NCBI GenBank assembly: GCA_035771175.1
Contig: CM069597.1
Span: forward strand, 7,413,001-7,477,000
Origin: Paratinospora sagittata
Lineage: Eukaryota; Streptophyta; Magnoliopsida; Ranunculales; Menispermaceae
Length of the DNA stretch: 64,000 nucleotides
Direction: 5' to 3'
Shown here: positions 24,401 through 37,152 of the stretch, piece after piece
Layout of the letters: each line of letters starts with the position of its first letter
Position numbering within the stretch: position 1 is the first letter of the stretch
Made by a program: the position numbers and the translations under genes
Notes under the pieces: generated by a model
What the model was told of the DNA's origin: nothing
Database searches by the model: none
The model's input: the letters and a program-made list of their open reading frames with translations, nothing else

Positions 24401-27400
24401 GTTATGAATCAATTTTTTAATAAATAATAAAAAAATTATTGAAAATGATAAAATTAGTTTTTTAGTAATAGAATTATTTTTATTTAAAATCATATAATTA
24501 ATTTCTAATTAGTGTTAGACTAATAACCTTACCAAAACAACAAAAATGTGTTTCTACCGAAAACATAAAGAAAATATTAACTCAGTTGATATATTTGTTG
24601 GAGATAGATATATCATCTTATACATTTTAAAGAAACAAAAATATGTCCTCTACCCCACATTTGCAGAGTAATAATGAAGGACTAATAACATTACAAAAAT
24701 CACAAAAATATATGTTTACGGGTAATATAAACAAAATATTCAGTCAGTTGATATATCTACTAGGGATGGATATATCATCTCACGCAAAACAAATAAACAA
24801 AAACATGTCCTCCACTCCAACTTGAACATGTCCAGCACCCCACACTTGCACGTCAACTAATACATGATTTAAAAGTAATAGTGACGAACTAATAACCTTG
24901 CAAAGGGTGTTAATCCATGACTCAACCCGAACCCAACCCATCGGGTTATGCTCGGTTCGGTCGGGTTGGCTTACACATAGGATTGAGCTCATCAACTTTC
25001 ACATGGGTAATTCTTCCTAAATTACTTGCTTACAGTGTTGCGTAGTAAGATGACATTAATGCATAAGACTCCTCTGGTGTACCCCGCAACGTATGTAGTG
25101 CACGTTAATAGTATATCAAACATATTAGTGAATATCGGTTGATATTCACTGATATGTTTGATATACTATCAACGTGATAGTTCATTGATATATTAAACAA
25201 TCATTGAGATATCGACTGCATGAACAAATGCATAATAGAAAGAGGGTAAAATAAAATATATTGTCATATATTTGCTTTGCTAATCTCATAGATTAGATGT
25301 ATAACATATCATTGAAGTAATATTTAATTTAATCAAGTACCTTCATTATTGATTCTAAAAACATCATAAATACACGTTTAAACATATTTAAGATATATTT
25401 ACTTTTAAAAAGACAGTAAATAAAAAGTACTGGTTGATATCCGTTGATATGTTTGATATACTATCAAACAGTATATCAAACATTTGTTGAGATATCGACT
25501 GCATGAACAAATGCATAATAGAAAAAGGGTAAAATAAAATATATTCTCATATATTTGCTCTGCCAATCTCATAGATTAGATGTATAACATATCATTAAAG
25601 TAACATGTAATCTAATAACTTATCTTCATTATTGATTCTAAAAACATCAAAAATACACATTTAAACATATTTAAGATATATTTACTTTTAAAAAGACAAT
25701 AAATAAAAAGTAATGGTTGATATTCGTTGATATGTTTGATATACTATTAAGATGATATTTGATTGATATATCAAACAGTCGTTGAGATATCGACTGCATA
25801 AACAAATGCATAACATAAAGAGTGTAAAATAAAGTATATTGTCATATATTTGCTTAGTCAATCTCATAGATTAGATATATAACATATCTTTTGGGGGTAA
25901 CATGTAATTTTACCACTTACCTTTATTATTGATTACAAAAACATCAGAAATATTCGATTAAACAAATTTAAGATATATTTACTTTCAAAAAGACAGTAAA
26001 TAAAAAGTACTAGTTGATATTCGTTGATATTTAATATACTATCAACGTGATATTTGGTTAATATATCAAACAGTCGTTGAGATATCAATTGTATGAACAG
26101 ATGCATAACAAAAAGACGGTAAAATAAAATATGTTGTCATATATTTTCTTAGTCAATCTCATAGATTAGATGTATAACATATTTTTGAGGTAACATGTAA
26201 TTTAATCACTTACCTTCATTATTGATTCTAAAAATATCATAAATATTCATCTTTGCATGAAATAGCAATCTTTAGATCACATACAATTTTTGTAATTGAA
26301 AAAAAAAAGTTCTAAAAATGAAAAAAAGAGAGGATTGAAGATAATAATGGTTAAATAATGGAGATGTTTTTGGGTGATTTTGTTGTTTTATTCAAACAAC
26401 CTAAAGCTTTGGGTTGTTTAGAGTAGCTTAAATGAGAAGAAGATATAAATTGAATAGCATTAGTTGGTTTACCAACTAGTGGTTGTTTTATTTATAAGAG
26501 GGTATTTTAGTCTTTTTACATGCTTAAAGATGTTATAGGTACAAAAAATTATGGGACATGCTATTTTTCAGTTTTTAAAATCTCAAGATGATATTTTGTC
26601 AAATTTCCCTTAAAAAAAACACATTTGATGGGATAATTGCATTTGTAACATCTATACAAGCCATTATAGATGTAAACACGATTGGAAGAAGCACCCAACT
26701 AAACTTGTCTAAGCAAACAATCTTGGCTAAAATTTGACATGCTAGAGCAACTTTGCATTATTCGTTTCTTGACATATCCAGCATAATATCTTTAAAGCCA
26801 AAAAAGAAAAAAGAAAAACGAATGAGACAACACATCATCTCGTTTAATTTCTAAAAGTGGATATGCCAGTAAAACCCATCAACTTGTTTGCTCACCATTG
26901 TGATCCATCAGCTTGTGCTTGTCACATCTCACATGTAGATGGGACATAGGTTGAAGGTATAAATTTATTATAACTTTTTTGACTGCACACCGGTACCTCA
27001 AGTCAAAAGTCACTGCTACAAAAACTCGAAACGCTGTAATACATACCTGTGTATGAACTGCCAAGCTACTAACAGCCAATATTGGAGATCCATCAGAATC
27101 AGAGGCAAAGTCGATCACAGATCCCGAGGGATAACCCTCATATTTCTGCAGATAGAAAGGGAAAGTAAACTAAGTCAAGAATATATTAGCATAAAAGTGA
27201 GGCTTTCTAATAACCAGAAAAAGGTTAATTCTTATCATCAATCATAAGCATGCATTAAAAGTATTAGTCAGCTTTCAAAGATGTCATTCAATAAGCCAAT
27301 CATATTCATATCTACAACTTATGGTACCACGGACCTTAATCATAAAAAATATTGTTCTGTAATTAGAGGCAGAACCTTAGATCATGATTAATTAAGAACC

Positions 27401-28742
27401 TGCAATAATGAACTCACCAGTTGACATGGAACTAATGGAAAGGTTTTATGACTAGATATATAAAGAAAAGATACAAGAATTAAGGAACAACCCAAGAAAT
27501 TTTACATGAAATGAACATGTTATGAAATGGATACTTCCTCCTAGTGTATCTCAAAAGTTAGATACATATGTGGATTATACAAAGATATATAATAGAAATT
27601 CTTGGGATCTAAGTAAGTTCTCCAAAATACTGTCTTTAACAAGATATGGATTATGGATGTCCTTTGGGGATTATGAGACTACTTGTTAATTCTAGATGCT
27701 CTATTAATAAGAAACGCCTAATCAGATATAATGCCTTCAGGTTCTTTTGTGATTGTTAATAGCAGTCATACTTATTTTGAAACTTTTAGTTATTTTTGTC
27801 ATCTGATTTCTTTTTTCCAGACTTTTTGGATTTTAACAACGCAAACATAGTTGATTAGGCTTCATTGTAGTGCATTATGTACAGATTCCGTTGATTAGGA
27901 TCAAATTTACCCCAAGGCAGTTTAATCAGAAGTACTCATCATAATAATCATTAGAATTTAGATCAGGAACTCATTCCACACAAATCCAGAGAACTTTAAC
28001 AACCAACTAAGCTTGATCAAGTAAGTCAGACATTGAATCAGATAAGTTCTAACGTAACAACACAATCAAAACCTGAGAAAAAGTAGAAAGGATGCCGCGA
28101 ACACTACGATCAAGCACCGTCCTAATTTCCTCAACAGGTGGAAGCCTAGCAGCTTTTTCCTGTAATCCAAAACGAAATCCCCAACATTTAACAACCTCTT
28201 ACGTACTCCAACTCTCAAAAATACATCAACAAATCACACCCAACTGCAAATGTACCTGATGGACTTGAATCAGTTGATGAACGTCCAAATCACTTTTTCC
28301 GTCTCCAGGTGAAACAGCCTGAAATTAAAAACAATGTTTTTCTATAACAAGTCAAAAAAATTAAAAAAAAAAATTCCCTCTTTTTTATATCCTTCGATCA
28401 TAACTTATATAACTCAACAATTAACCGAAATATTTCAAGAACAGTAATAAATGAGATTGATTCCATTAGATTAAATCAAGAAAAATAGTGAAGACAACGA
28501 AATCCAAATCAAAATCGAAATGAAGAATAGAGAAAAGGTGGTTTTGTGGTAATTAGTACCTGAGTGGACTGAGGTTGTGCGGAAGTAGCCATGACGAGAG
28601 AACGAGAAGAGAGAGAGAAACGTTTAGAATGGCTTAAACGAGAGAAAGAAGAAGAAGAAGTTGGAAGAATCGAAACGCTGTTAATTCTCGGAGAAATGGA
28701 GCAGCAGCTTAGAGAGGAAGAAGCCCTCGCCAGAGTCTTCAT
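21414..28742 (-). CDS. HugZ/HOZ-like split-barrel protein, chloroplast, 12 coding exons, 329 aa
   Basis: Coding exons (minus): 28742-28560, 28318-28256, 28159-28073, 27145-27047, 23650-23555, 23378-23313, 23200-23110, 22952-22885, 22776-22711, 22382-22332, 21621-21557, 21468-21414. All introns are GT-AG; they join to 990 nt in one open frame. Residues 1-50 are Ser/Arg-rich with few acids, a chloroplast transit peptide. A PNPOx-like FMN-binding split barrel follows (about 85-235; SVIDFASDSDGSPILAVS, HPNAFWVDFGDFQFMRIEP). The C-terminal DUF2470 domain has SHMNKDHGEDTKAIVQHI (from about 252), ending WKLRIPFPR. This layout is that of Arabidopsis At3g03890 (HOZ), a HugZ homologue linked to heme breakdown, and relates it to GluTR-binding proteins. 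An in-frame second ATG at residue 51 could give a protein without transit peptide. The fourth intron (27046-23651) is swollen by a Mutator-like element. Confidence 0.9.
23743..26609. mobile_element. Non-autonomous Mutator-like element with long terminal inverted repeats
   Basis: The ends are near-perfect inverted repeats: GGGAAATTTGACAAAATATC at 23743, and its complement ending at 26609. The inverted similarity continues for roughly 230 bp at high identity and, more loosely, to about 580 bp. A 9-bp direct repeat TTAAAAAAA flanks it at 23734-23742 and 26610-26618, the target-duplication length of Mutator elements. No transposase is encoded. The right arm is built from about four direct repeats of 283-297 bp, starting near 25137, 25432, 25715 and 26012; a single inverted copy lies in the left arm (about 24130-24320). 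It sits inside intron 4 of the HOZ-like gene and would be transcribed with it. Confidence 0.9.
25137..26245. repeat. Four direct repeats of about 290 bp inside the Mutator-like element
   Basis: GTTGATAT-CGTTGATATG-type starts recur at 25137, 25432, 25715 and 26012 (spacing 295, 283, 297). Each unit runs through GAGATATCGACTGCATGAAC, a CATAGATTAGATGTATAAC segment and CTTCATTATTGATT. Units differ by small indels and substitutions; the last is shorter. Subterminal repeats of this kind are known in Mutator-like elements, but units this large and this many are less usual. Confidence 0.85.
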
Positions 28743-29764
28743 TTCCACGCTCTTTATTTTTTATTCTACTTTTTTTCCGTTTGGTTGACGAAACTGCAGC
28801 TGGGATTGGTAAGGTTCTAGTTTTAGGAGAAAACGGGGAGACATTGACACGATTCTCGAGGACCATCTGCTGTTCATGGTGGGTTTTTTTTTTTTTTTTT
28901 TTACAAATATTAAATATAGTTGAAAAAAGTTTTCCTCATAATTTCTTCAAAAAAATTTTCTAATAAATTTTTTCTTGGTTATTAATTGTAGAGAAGAAAA
29001 TATTTTTTTATACTTTTATGACAGAAAAAAAAATTAAATAGTAAATTTTTTTTATAAAATATAAACATGAATATAATCAATAATATTAAAAATTTTCTAA
29101 CCTCAATAAAATTTTGGTCAAAAAAATATGAAAGTTAAGAAAAATTTTCGAGAAAATATTGATAATCAAATACACAATTTTTTTATTTTCTTAAAAAAAT
29201 CTTTTATTTTCTCTACTAAATAATAATTTTCTTACCAATCAAACATGGCCTAATAAATTTAATTGAAAAAGATCTTCGACAAAATTAGAGTATTTGGTAA
29301 TAATTACTATATTGTATAAGACTTTTAAAAAAAATACTAATATATCCTATTTATATAACCGAAGAATTAAAATCTCAAATCATTGTCCCCAAAACCCTTA
29401 AGTCTCTCTCTCTTTAAAAATTATATTTTTATTAAATGTTAAGACTACCAAAAACAAAAAAAAAACTTTATGATTATAATAGTGAGTCCTTTTCTTTCAA
29501 CTTTGTTTACAGTGTTTTTTTCTTATTTTCAAAGCTTTGAAACTAAAGTTAAGTTATGCATGTTGTCATTGAGGCTATAATCAGGTCGAGCTTGACCCAA
29601 AACCCTAATCGACTGGCCTAGCTCAGGTGGCATTAAATCTAACCTGATGCTATCCGACCTTAATGTGAGGAAGGGCTCAACCGGACCAACCAACTTTCGG
29701 GTCAGGTTAGTTGGGTGGCACATTGTTGCTCCCACCACCACCAGCTGTTGTGGTCGTCGCCACC
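28743..29764. other. Promoter side of the HOZ-like gene and spacer
   Basis: Immediately upstream (minus sense) of the HOZ-like start is a short stretch without a clear TATA box, then AT-rich sequence with a T20 run near 28877-28898. At about 29575-29725 there is a patch rich in TCGGGT/GACC words like hAT subterminal sequence, with no readable ends. Nothing else is recognised. Confidence 0.45.
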
Positions 29765-31594
29765 TGTGACGACCCCCTCTCCCAAAATCCCGGAGAGGCG
29801 AGTTACCCGGGCTGGCACTCAAAATTCGAGTACTAGTAATCCTATCATATACAACCTGCACAAAACCTATACAGTGCATGTATACAACCAACCAACATAC
29901 CTAAACAAGTCTACAAGGCACAAGATTATAAAAATAACCATAAGTCTCATAAATATCTTAAATGATCAATTAATCACACCAAGGATAACAAAATATATGA
30001 AAGTCAAATAAAAGGGTTCAACTAACCCATATAAATCCCACACATAATAAATCCAAAATAACTAGAAAATTTTCTTACTACTAGTCCTACGTCTATGCGG
30101 CGTCAACTTATATTCACTTTCGAACAAGTGAGCAATCCAAATCAATACACGACTCCTTTGCCCTTCTCTTAGGCACTGATGAACCGAGAAGAGGTAAAAA
30201 AATGAGATGAGCTAAAAAGCCCAATGAGATGACATCACACACTACCATCATATACTCATCAATAATTTAAAACAATGCATGAAATAATAATTCACATGAT
30301 GAATATGCAACAATGCAAGAAGAAAAGTTTATACAAGTCAAAATATTATTTAATTCTAAAACAAAGTCATACCCATGAAAAATCACTTCTTGGACCCAAG
30401 TAGTTCAATTCCCAACACTACGCTTATACCAAGATTATCGACCTTAAGGCATAATGACTTAGCACAATCAACCTCATGCCTACTATATTCTAGAACCTCT
30501 TCATAGTCTTATGTGAAAAATATAATCATCTAGGTCATGGCTCTAACCTAGGAATATGAAATATTCCACACCTCAACTCATGGTTGTCGATCCTTATGAC
30601 TAACTCAAGGAAATTCCTTCCTTAATCATTCAAATCCCTATATTAACCATGCAATATTTCAAGCATAAAAACAATGATATTTAATACCCACGCAATTCAT
30701 AAAACCAAAACAGCGCATAACCCAATCACATGCATATAATTCATAAATCAATTTATAAACATGAAAACAAATTTATTTATTTATGATGATATATACACGA
30801 TGAGAGGATGAAACCATACTCACCTCCAAACCTTAGTCACGTTCCAATCACCTTTCCGTAGCTTTTGGATTTATTTCTAATCTTTCATCAATTCCTAAAT
30901 CCAAATATAATATTCTAAAATTATTCCACAATCCAAAATATCCTTTAAAACCCAAATTTCCAAAATCTAGACATATTTATTTATTTATTTACTTATTTTA
31001 TTTTATTTTATATCCTATGGGTACACTATAAAAAGTATCTATTAACTCAAGGTTCTCAATTTTAGACACTTTTCAGATCACCATGGGTTTCTACCATGAA
31101 ACCCTTGGTTAGATTCCATTAAAATCATATAAATAGGTAAACTAGGTTATTCCACCATTAGAAATCTAAATAAATTAGATATCTGGAACAAACAAAGGGA
31201 TAGTTAAAACCTTTACTTTCATGGATCTAAACCAGATTTTCACCTAAACCATTCCCAAAGCATGAAAAAGAGAAAAAAAAGGAACCATTGATCCTACCTT
31301 AGATCCTAAATTCGCTCTCCAGATGAGTTTTGGAACCCTCTTGAATGACTTTCCAATGCTCCCTCGCTCTCCTTTGGCGGCTCTAGGGTTTTGGAAAAAG
31401 TTGGAATGGCTTAAAATAAGCCAAATATCACTTTTTATATAAGAAAGAACCACCCAAAATCATTTGGGTTATATTGGTTATGCTACAGTAACTCCCTTCT
31501 TTTTTTTTTCTTTTTTCTTTTTTCTTCTTTCCTCCTTGGGCCCACATATTTAAACTTTTTCTTTTATTTTTATTCAAAAACTGGGTTGTTAATA
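29765..31594 (-). mobile_element. Probable 3' LTR of a partial Ty3/gypsy element (element B)
   Basis: On the minus strand, coding sequence (31.6-33.7 kb) is followed by CTTAAGTGGGGTAGA, a typical gypsy polypurine tract, and then TATTAACAACCC. The far end is TGTGACGACCCCC at 29765 on the plus strand, the complement of GGTCGTCACA. The two ends form the expected inverted termini with a few changes, giving 1,830 bp. The 5' LTR of this element is missing, so no target duplication can be checked. Confidence 0.6.
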
Positions 31595-33696
31595 TCTACC
31601 CCACTTAAGGAAATTTCATCGTCGAAATTTATAGTAAAGATATACCTATCTCAAATTGGTCGGTAAAGTTTTCTCGCATGTAGTCCTCCCGCTCTCAAGT
31701 GATCTACTCATCTCCCTTGGCCCGCCACTTAACCTTGAGAAAAGGAATCTTTTTGTTTTTCAATTGATGCGCCTTCCTATTAAGGATTTCTGGTTTCTTC
31801 TCGTATGTAGCAGCATCGTCCAACTTCAGCCCACTATAATCAATAATATGATTTAGATTCGGGTAATACTTTTGAAGCATGGGCACATGGAACACATCAT
31901 GTACACAGGCTAATTGTGGTAGCAAGGCGAGTCTTTAAGCCAACGGACCAACCCTTTCAAGGATCTCGAACAGTCCCATGTAGTAAGGAGCTAACTTGCC
32001 CTTTACCCCAAATCTCATGTGACCTTGGCGAGGCGAGACTCTTAAATATCAAGTCTCCCACCACAAACTCTAAAACTTTTCTCCTTCGATCAACATAGCT
32101 TTCTTGTCGGTCTTGGGCTGCCTTCATTCTCTGCCTTATTTGCTTAATTTTGTTTATGTGGTCTTTCACTAAATCTCGCCCCATATTCAATGTCTCATCG
32201 ACCTCTGCCCAACACACAGGTGATCTACAGGGTCTCCCATATAAAACCCCAAACGGTCATACCAATATTACTCTGGTAATTGTTATTGTAGGCAAACTCA
32301 CACAGAGGACTGTAACTCTCCCACTGACCCCTAAAATCAAGAACACAAGCCCTGAGCATTTCCTCCAAAACCTGAATCAATCTCAAAGTTTGTCCGTCGG
32401 TCTGGGGATGAAATGCAGTACTAAGGTGAAGTTGTGGGTCAAGTGTTGTCTGTAGACTCTGTTAGAACCAAGATGTGAACTGAGAATCTCGGTCTGACAC
32501 TATAGACCTAGGAACACCATGCAACCTCACTATCTCATCTATGTACCTCTTACTCAGCTTCTCAAGCGGATCCTTCGTGGAAATAGGCAAGAAATGTGCA
32601 GACTTAGTCAACCTGTCTACAATTACCCATATGACATCACGTTTCTTCTGGAACTTGGGTGACCCGACCACGAAATCCATGGCTATATGTTCCCACTTCC
32701 ACTGAGGAATGGGTAGGGACTGTAGAAGTCCTCCAGGCTTCTGATGTTTGGCCTTAACCTGTTGACACACCTCACACTTTCAGATATAATCTGCAATGTG
32801 CTTTTTTATCCCCAGCCACTGGTACATTCTTTTCATATCATGGTACATCTCGGTAGCCCTTAGATGCACTATATACCTCGACCTGTGAGCCTCCTGAAGT
32901 AACTTTCTCCTCAAATCCCAATCTTTAGACACCCATAACCTATCCATGTACCTAAATGCACCATCTAGAGATATTCTCCAATTCGGGTAGTCATCATTTC
33001 CCGCTCAGTCCTTGAACTCATTATATTATTTATCACTTTTCTTATGATCAATAACTTTTTGGATATGGGTAGGTTGAGCTCTCATCTCTGCAAAAATAAC
33101 GACTGGGGTAGGGTAGAGCTAATACTCATCATACTAGCCTACTCGAGCAGCATCCACTCGTGCCTCATATGGTAAGCCACTGCTTCTGTTTCTATTCTCT
33201 TCCTACTTAGTGCATCTACAACCACATTGGCTTTTTGTGTGTGGTATTCTAATGTAAAGTCATAGTCCTTGAAAAACAGAATTTAACACTTTTGCCTCAT
33301 ATTCAACTCCTTCTGCGAGAACAAGTATCTTAGACTCTTATGGTTTGAATACAAAGTGAACTTCTCACCATACAAATAGTGCCTCCAAAGCTTCAAAGCA
33401 AACACCACCGCTACCAACACCAAATTGTGCATTGGGTAGTTCTTCTCATGCACTTTCAATTGCCTAAAAGCGTAAGCTATCACTCTGATCTCTTGCATGA
33501 GTACACAACCAAGTCTTGACCCTAATGCATCTATGTAGATCACCAAATCCTTGCCTGGCTCAGGCAACGTCAACACTGGAGCGGTAGTCGATCTTTTCTT
33601 CAATTCTTAGAAGGCATCTTCACATTCTGATGTCCACTTGAATGGAATATTCTTCTCAGTCAACTTGGTCATCGACATGGCTAATTTAGAGAATGG
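31595..33696 (-). pseudogene. Ty3/gypsy RNase H and integrase fragment (element B)
   Basis: Reading leftward: the end of RT (LTEKNIPFKW) is followed by RNase H at 33603-33283, with [17 protein letters not shown] and [20 protein letters not shown]. The integrase core is at 32770-32462, with [28 protein letters not shown] and [16 protein letters not shown]. Integrase C-terminal parts at 32217-31704 include RQRMKAAQDRQESYVD, HDVFHVPMLQKYYPN and an LKNKKIPFLKVKW tail. Stops break the frame repeatedly. Gag, protease and most of RT are gone: homology stops abruptly at about 33696, where hAT-like sequence begins. Confidence 0.85.
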
Positions 33697-34212
33697 GAAG
33701 AGAGGGGGTCAGTGTTAGGGTTAAATGGGAAGAAGGGAGGGGGTGGGTGGGCAGTTTTGCAAAGAGAAAAAAAGGGAGGAGGGGTAGGGGGAAATGGTTT
33801 GCAGAGAAAAAAACAAGGGAGAGGGGGTGTTGGTTTGAGGGAGAGAAAAAGAAGGGAGGGCTCCTAGGGTTAGGGTTTTGGAGGGGACGATGGTGGTTTG
33901 TAGAAAAGAATAAATATGGGGGAGGGAAAAAGAAGGGAGAGGAGGGTGTTGGTTTAAGTGAGAGAAAAAGAAATGTTGGGGGGGGGGAGGGGGGTTAGGG
34001 TTTTTGACTTTTGAGAAAGAGAAGTGGTTTGTTTTTAAAAATATGGTCAAGTTGGGTCGGTTCTTGCGGTTTGGGTTTTAGTAAAACTTGCAACCCAACT
34101 CGACCATGTCGAGTTTTTTGAAACCCCTATTCGACCAACCCGGCCTGGGCCTTAAACCCAACCCGAAATGGTCGGGTTTGGTCAGGTCGGTCGGGTTGTT
34201 TGCACCTCTAGC
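33697..34212 (-). mobile_element. 5' terminal fragment of a second hAT element
   Basis: The right edge reads GGGTTGTTTGCACCTCTAG, the complement of a hAT-type terminus (CTAGAGGTG). Clustered GGTCGGGT/ACCCGACC words lie just inside, then a GGGTTAGGGTTTTTGACTTT stretch and a G/A-rich tract. The same order (terminus, CGGGT cluster, AGGGTTTTGAGACTTTTG) is found at the 5' end of the hAT at 41.7-45.0 kb, so these are two 5' ends of one family. The left side is truncated at 33696. Confidence 0.55.
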
Positions 34213-35060
34213 TGTCATAAGCTAGGAATAGCATTAACCCAATTTGTCCCCAACCCAAACAGTTCAGATTCGGTTTGGGTTGGGTTTGTTGCTTGAGTTG
34301 GACTTGAACCTAATATTTGGTCAATTTCAAGTTATATTCACCTTTAATTAGAGGTTAACTTTTAAACCAAATTTACATCTTTCAAAATTTCAAATCCATG
34401 TAAATAGCCTTAAATAAAGTATGTTTGGCACTAATATTCTTAATTTATTTCATCTATCATTATAAAAAATAAAATAAAATAAAATAAACATAAAAGAGCA
34501 CACATAGACATTTAAAGACTTAAACACATTTCCACCATGATTGTCTTGTCTTTTAAGTCAGCACCTCCGAAGTAAACATCAATTATCCAACTATCCAACT
34601 AAGTACTATCCACATCAACCAACGAACCAACCAACATCAACTATTAAAAGTTACATACAAGTTTCAACCACCATATCATTAATTATCAAGTACAAGTTTA
34701 ATAAAGTTGCATCAAAAATTAAAAAGTCCAAAGATTGATGAATTTGAGTATTTTCCAAGCTTTAGTCTCCATGTTTCCATCTCTACAACTGAAACCAAAA
34801 GGAAATAGTTAGCAAATGAAAAGCAAGCATAAATTACAAATTGAACTAGCAAATAATTTATACTTATACCACCAAAACACTAATCAATCATTTGCCATAT
34901 AATCGGTTGTTATGCATTATCATCCTGATAGCATCTCTTAAGACAAAAAAAAAAATACAAATATAATGTTCGTTTCATTACAAATGTAATAAATAAAAGA
35001 GTTTGAAAGTATTGTACAAATCTATCTTATTCAACTTGTTCATAAACTTGCACATAAACT
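34213..35060 (-). other. 3' non-coding part of the hAT element
   Basis: Between the second hAT fragment and the transposase remnant. The first 150 bp hold CCCAACCCAAAC and GGTTTGGGTTGGGTTTG words typical of hAT subterminal regions. A degenerate terminus CTAGGAATAGCATTAACCC near 34231 may be the 3' end of the transposase-bearing element, but no matching 8-bp duplication is seen. Confidence 0.4.
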
Positions 35061-37152
35061 TGCACCTCATCCATGTAGTCTCGAATTTGTATTGGTTCAT
35101 GATTTGAGCACAACCAATTTTATGTGCAAATCAAAGCTTCCATCATTCTAGGACTCAGTGAACTCCTAAATGCATCTAGATGCGACTTCCAGTACTAAAT
35201 GTTGATTCAGATGCAACTGTAGGCACTGGATCGCTAACACATCTCCTACAATTTGAGAAAAGATTCTATATTTGCTCGAATTTAGTTTCCACCAGCACAA
35301 AATATCAAAACCTTCGGTCAATGGATCTTCACTAGGCTTTTCCAAGCATTTATTTATGTCAGTTTTTGCACCTATGAAATCACGTGGTTGTCGTTACTTA
35401 AAAAATTTAGATAATAATGATGTACGTTCATAACAATCAACCACTGACTTTCTTGGTGAGCTATCCACGTCAAATCTGTTTAGCTGAGATTCATCACTAG
35501 CTAAAGTACCACCAGACATGGAATCAAATGCACTGTACTGCTAAAACAAATATTGCAATGTATATAATCTTGGCAATCAACAATTCAACAATGGTTTCAT
35601 CATAAACTTGATTGAAACAATACTTCACATATTCCAATTTGTTCCTAGGATCCAAAACAATAGCAATGAATAACAAGGAATTGATGTTTTGCACATTTCC
35701 CCAATATTTGTCATATTTGTGGGCATTCTACCCAATAATGGATCTCCACTTTTACTCAACTCAATTAATTGGCTTTGGGTTGCGCAAAGTTCGTGATAAT
35801 AGGAGTTTGAAGTGCCATACTTAGATGCACTGAACTTTAATGTCACATTATAAAAGGTCCTTAAAAATCTCACAAAAATCATTGCATTCTCCCAATCTTC
35901 ATACTTAGGTGGTCCAATCATTTTATTCCCACCTTCAACTTCCAAAAAATAGTCATATTGCTTGTTCTCTTCATCCAATCTTTTAAATGCCTTTTGAAAT
36001 TACAAAGCAGATTCCAACATCAGATAGGTGGAATTCCACCGAGTACAAACATCTAAGATCAAGAGGCCTTTGTACTCAATTTTTTCATGCTCCACACATG
36101 CTTTAAATTTGAGCAATCTTGATGGTGATGATTTCACAAACCTTACAACATTACGAATACTAACTATTGAGTCATACAAGTCCTTCAAATCTTCTTTTAC
36201 AATAAGATTTATTATATGGGCATAACACCTCATATGTAAAAATTCACCATCCAAAATAGAGCCTTTCCATCCATTAATCTTTCTTCTGAGGTAACCAATA
36301 GTTGTATCATTTGAACTAGCATTATCAACAGTTATGGTCAAAACTTTATCTCTTCCCCAATCAATTAGGCAACTTTATTACCTTACCAATTGTTTTTCCC
36401 TTATGATTTGGAACTTGACAAAAATTCAAAATTCTCTTTTGCAATTTCCAATCTCAATCAACATAATGGCAAGTCAAGCACATGTAATTCATGTTTTGTA
36501 ATGATGTCCAAGAATCAGTAGTAAGGCACACTCTCTGGGCATTTTTCTTGAGGGAACTGGTCAAACTTTTCTTCTCATCTAAGAACAATTGAAAAATATC
36601 CCTAGCCACTGTCACTCTAGAAGGTGGATCAAATTTTGTTTGTGCAACACTAACAAAGTGTCTAAACTCTTCTCCCTCAACAATTCTAAATGGTAGCTCA
36701 TCAATCACAATCATCCTAGCACGAACTTTTCTGCGTGCCTCTTTATTGAACACCACAACAAACAAATTACTTCCACTTCCATTATTATTAGATTTTTGAA
36801 AACTTAAAACCTTTTGTTTCTTATCTTCTTCCCTGAATGAGGATTTTGAACGCTTTTGTTTTACATGATTCAACAAGGTACTAGTGCCACATGTTTTTGT
36901 GTCACAAGCATAATCCTGACCACAGTAATTACACCTACACCTAGGAGTCTTTGCAGAACCTTCAATTCTAGTGAAATGATTCCAAACAGTGGAAGGCGGC
37001 CTACATGGTCTTTTTCTACTCATTGTAATGGTTTCAACGACACCCTGAGTTTTTGGAGTACAACTGACATCAGATGCATTAATTGTCTCAGGTGTTTGAA
37101 TTGGGATTTCATTTAGGAAATAAAAAATATACAATTGATAATTGCAAGGCAT
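35060..37152 (-). pseudogene. hAT (Ac-like) transposase with BED zinc finger, inactivated
   Basis: On the minus strand the N-terminal frame (37152-36454, 232 codons) has a BED-type zinc finger: VWNHFTRIE, CRCNYCGQDY and STLLNHVKQ. It is followed by VARDIFQLFLDEKKSL and VCLTTDSWTSLQNMNYMCLT, which holds the first catalytic Asp region. The middle frame (36341-36000) has TVDNASSNDTTIGYLRRK, MRCYAHIINLIVKEDL and CTRWNSTYLMLE, and then KYEDWENAMIFVRFLRTFY. The C-terminal dimerisation part at about 35.5-35.1 kb is only partly readable (DPLTEGFDILCWWKLNSSKY). Frameshifts near 36450 and several stops after 35625 show it is a pseudogene. Family: RICESLEEPER-like hAT. Confidence 0.85.

Noticed and set aside
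33693..33998. Open frame rich in Gly, Lys and Trp (and its Pro/Phe-rich antisense)
   Set aside because: It comes from a G/A-rich low-complexity tract in a hAT leader; both strands are open only because of base composition.
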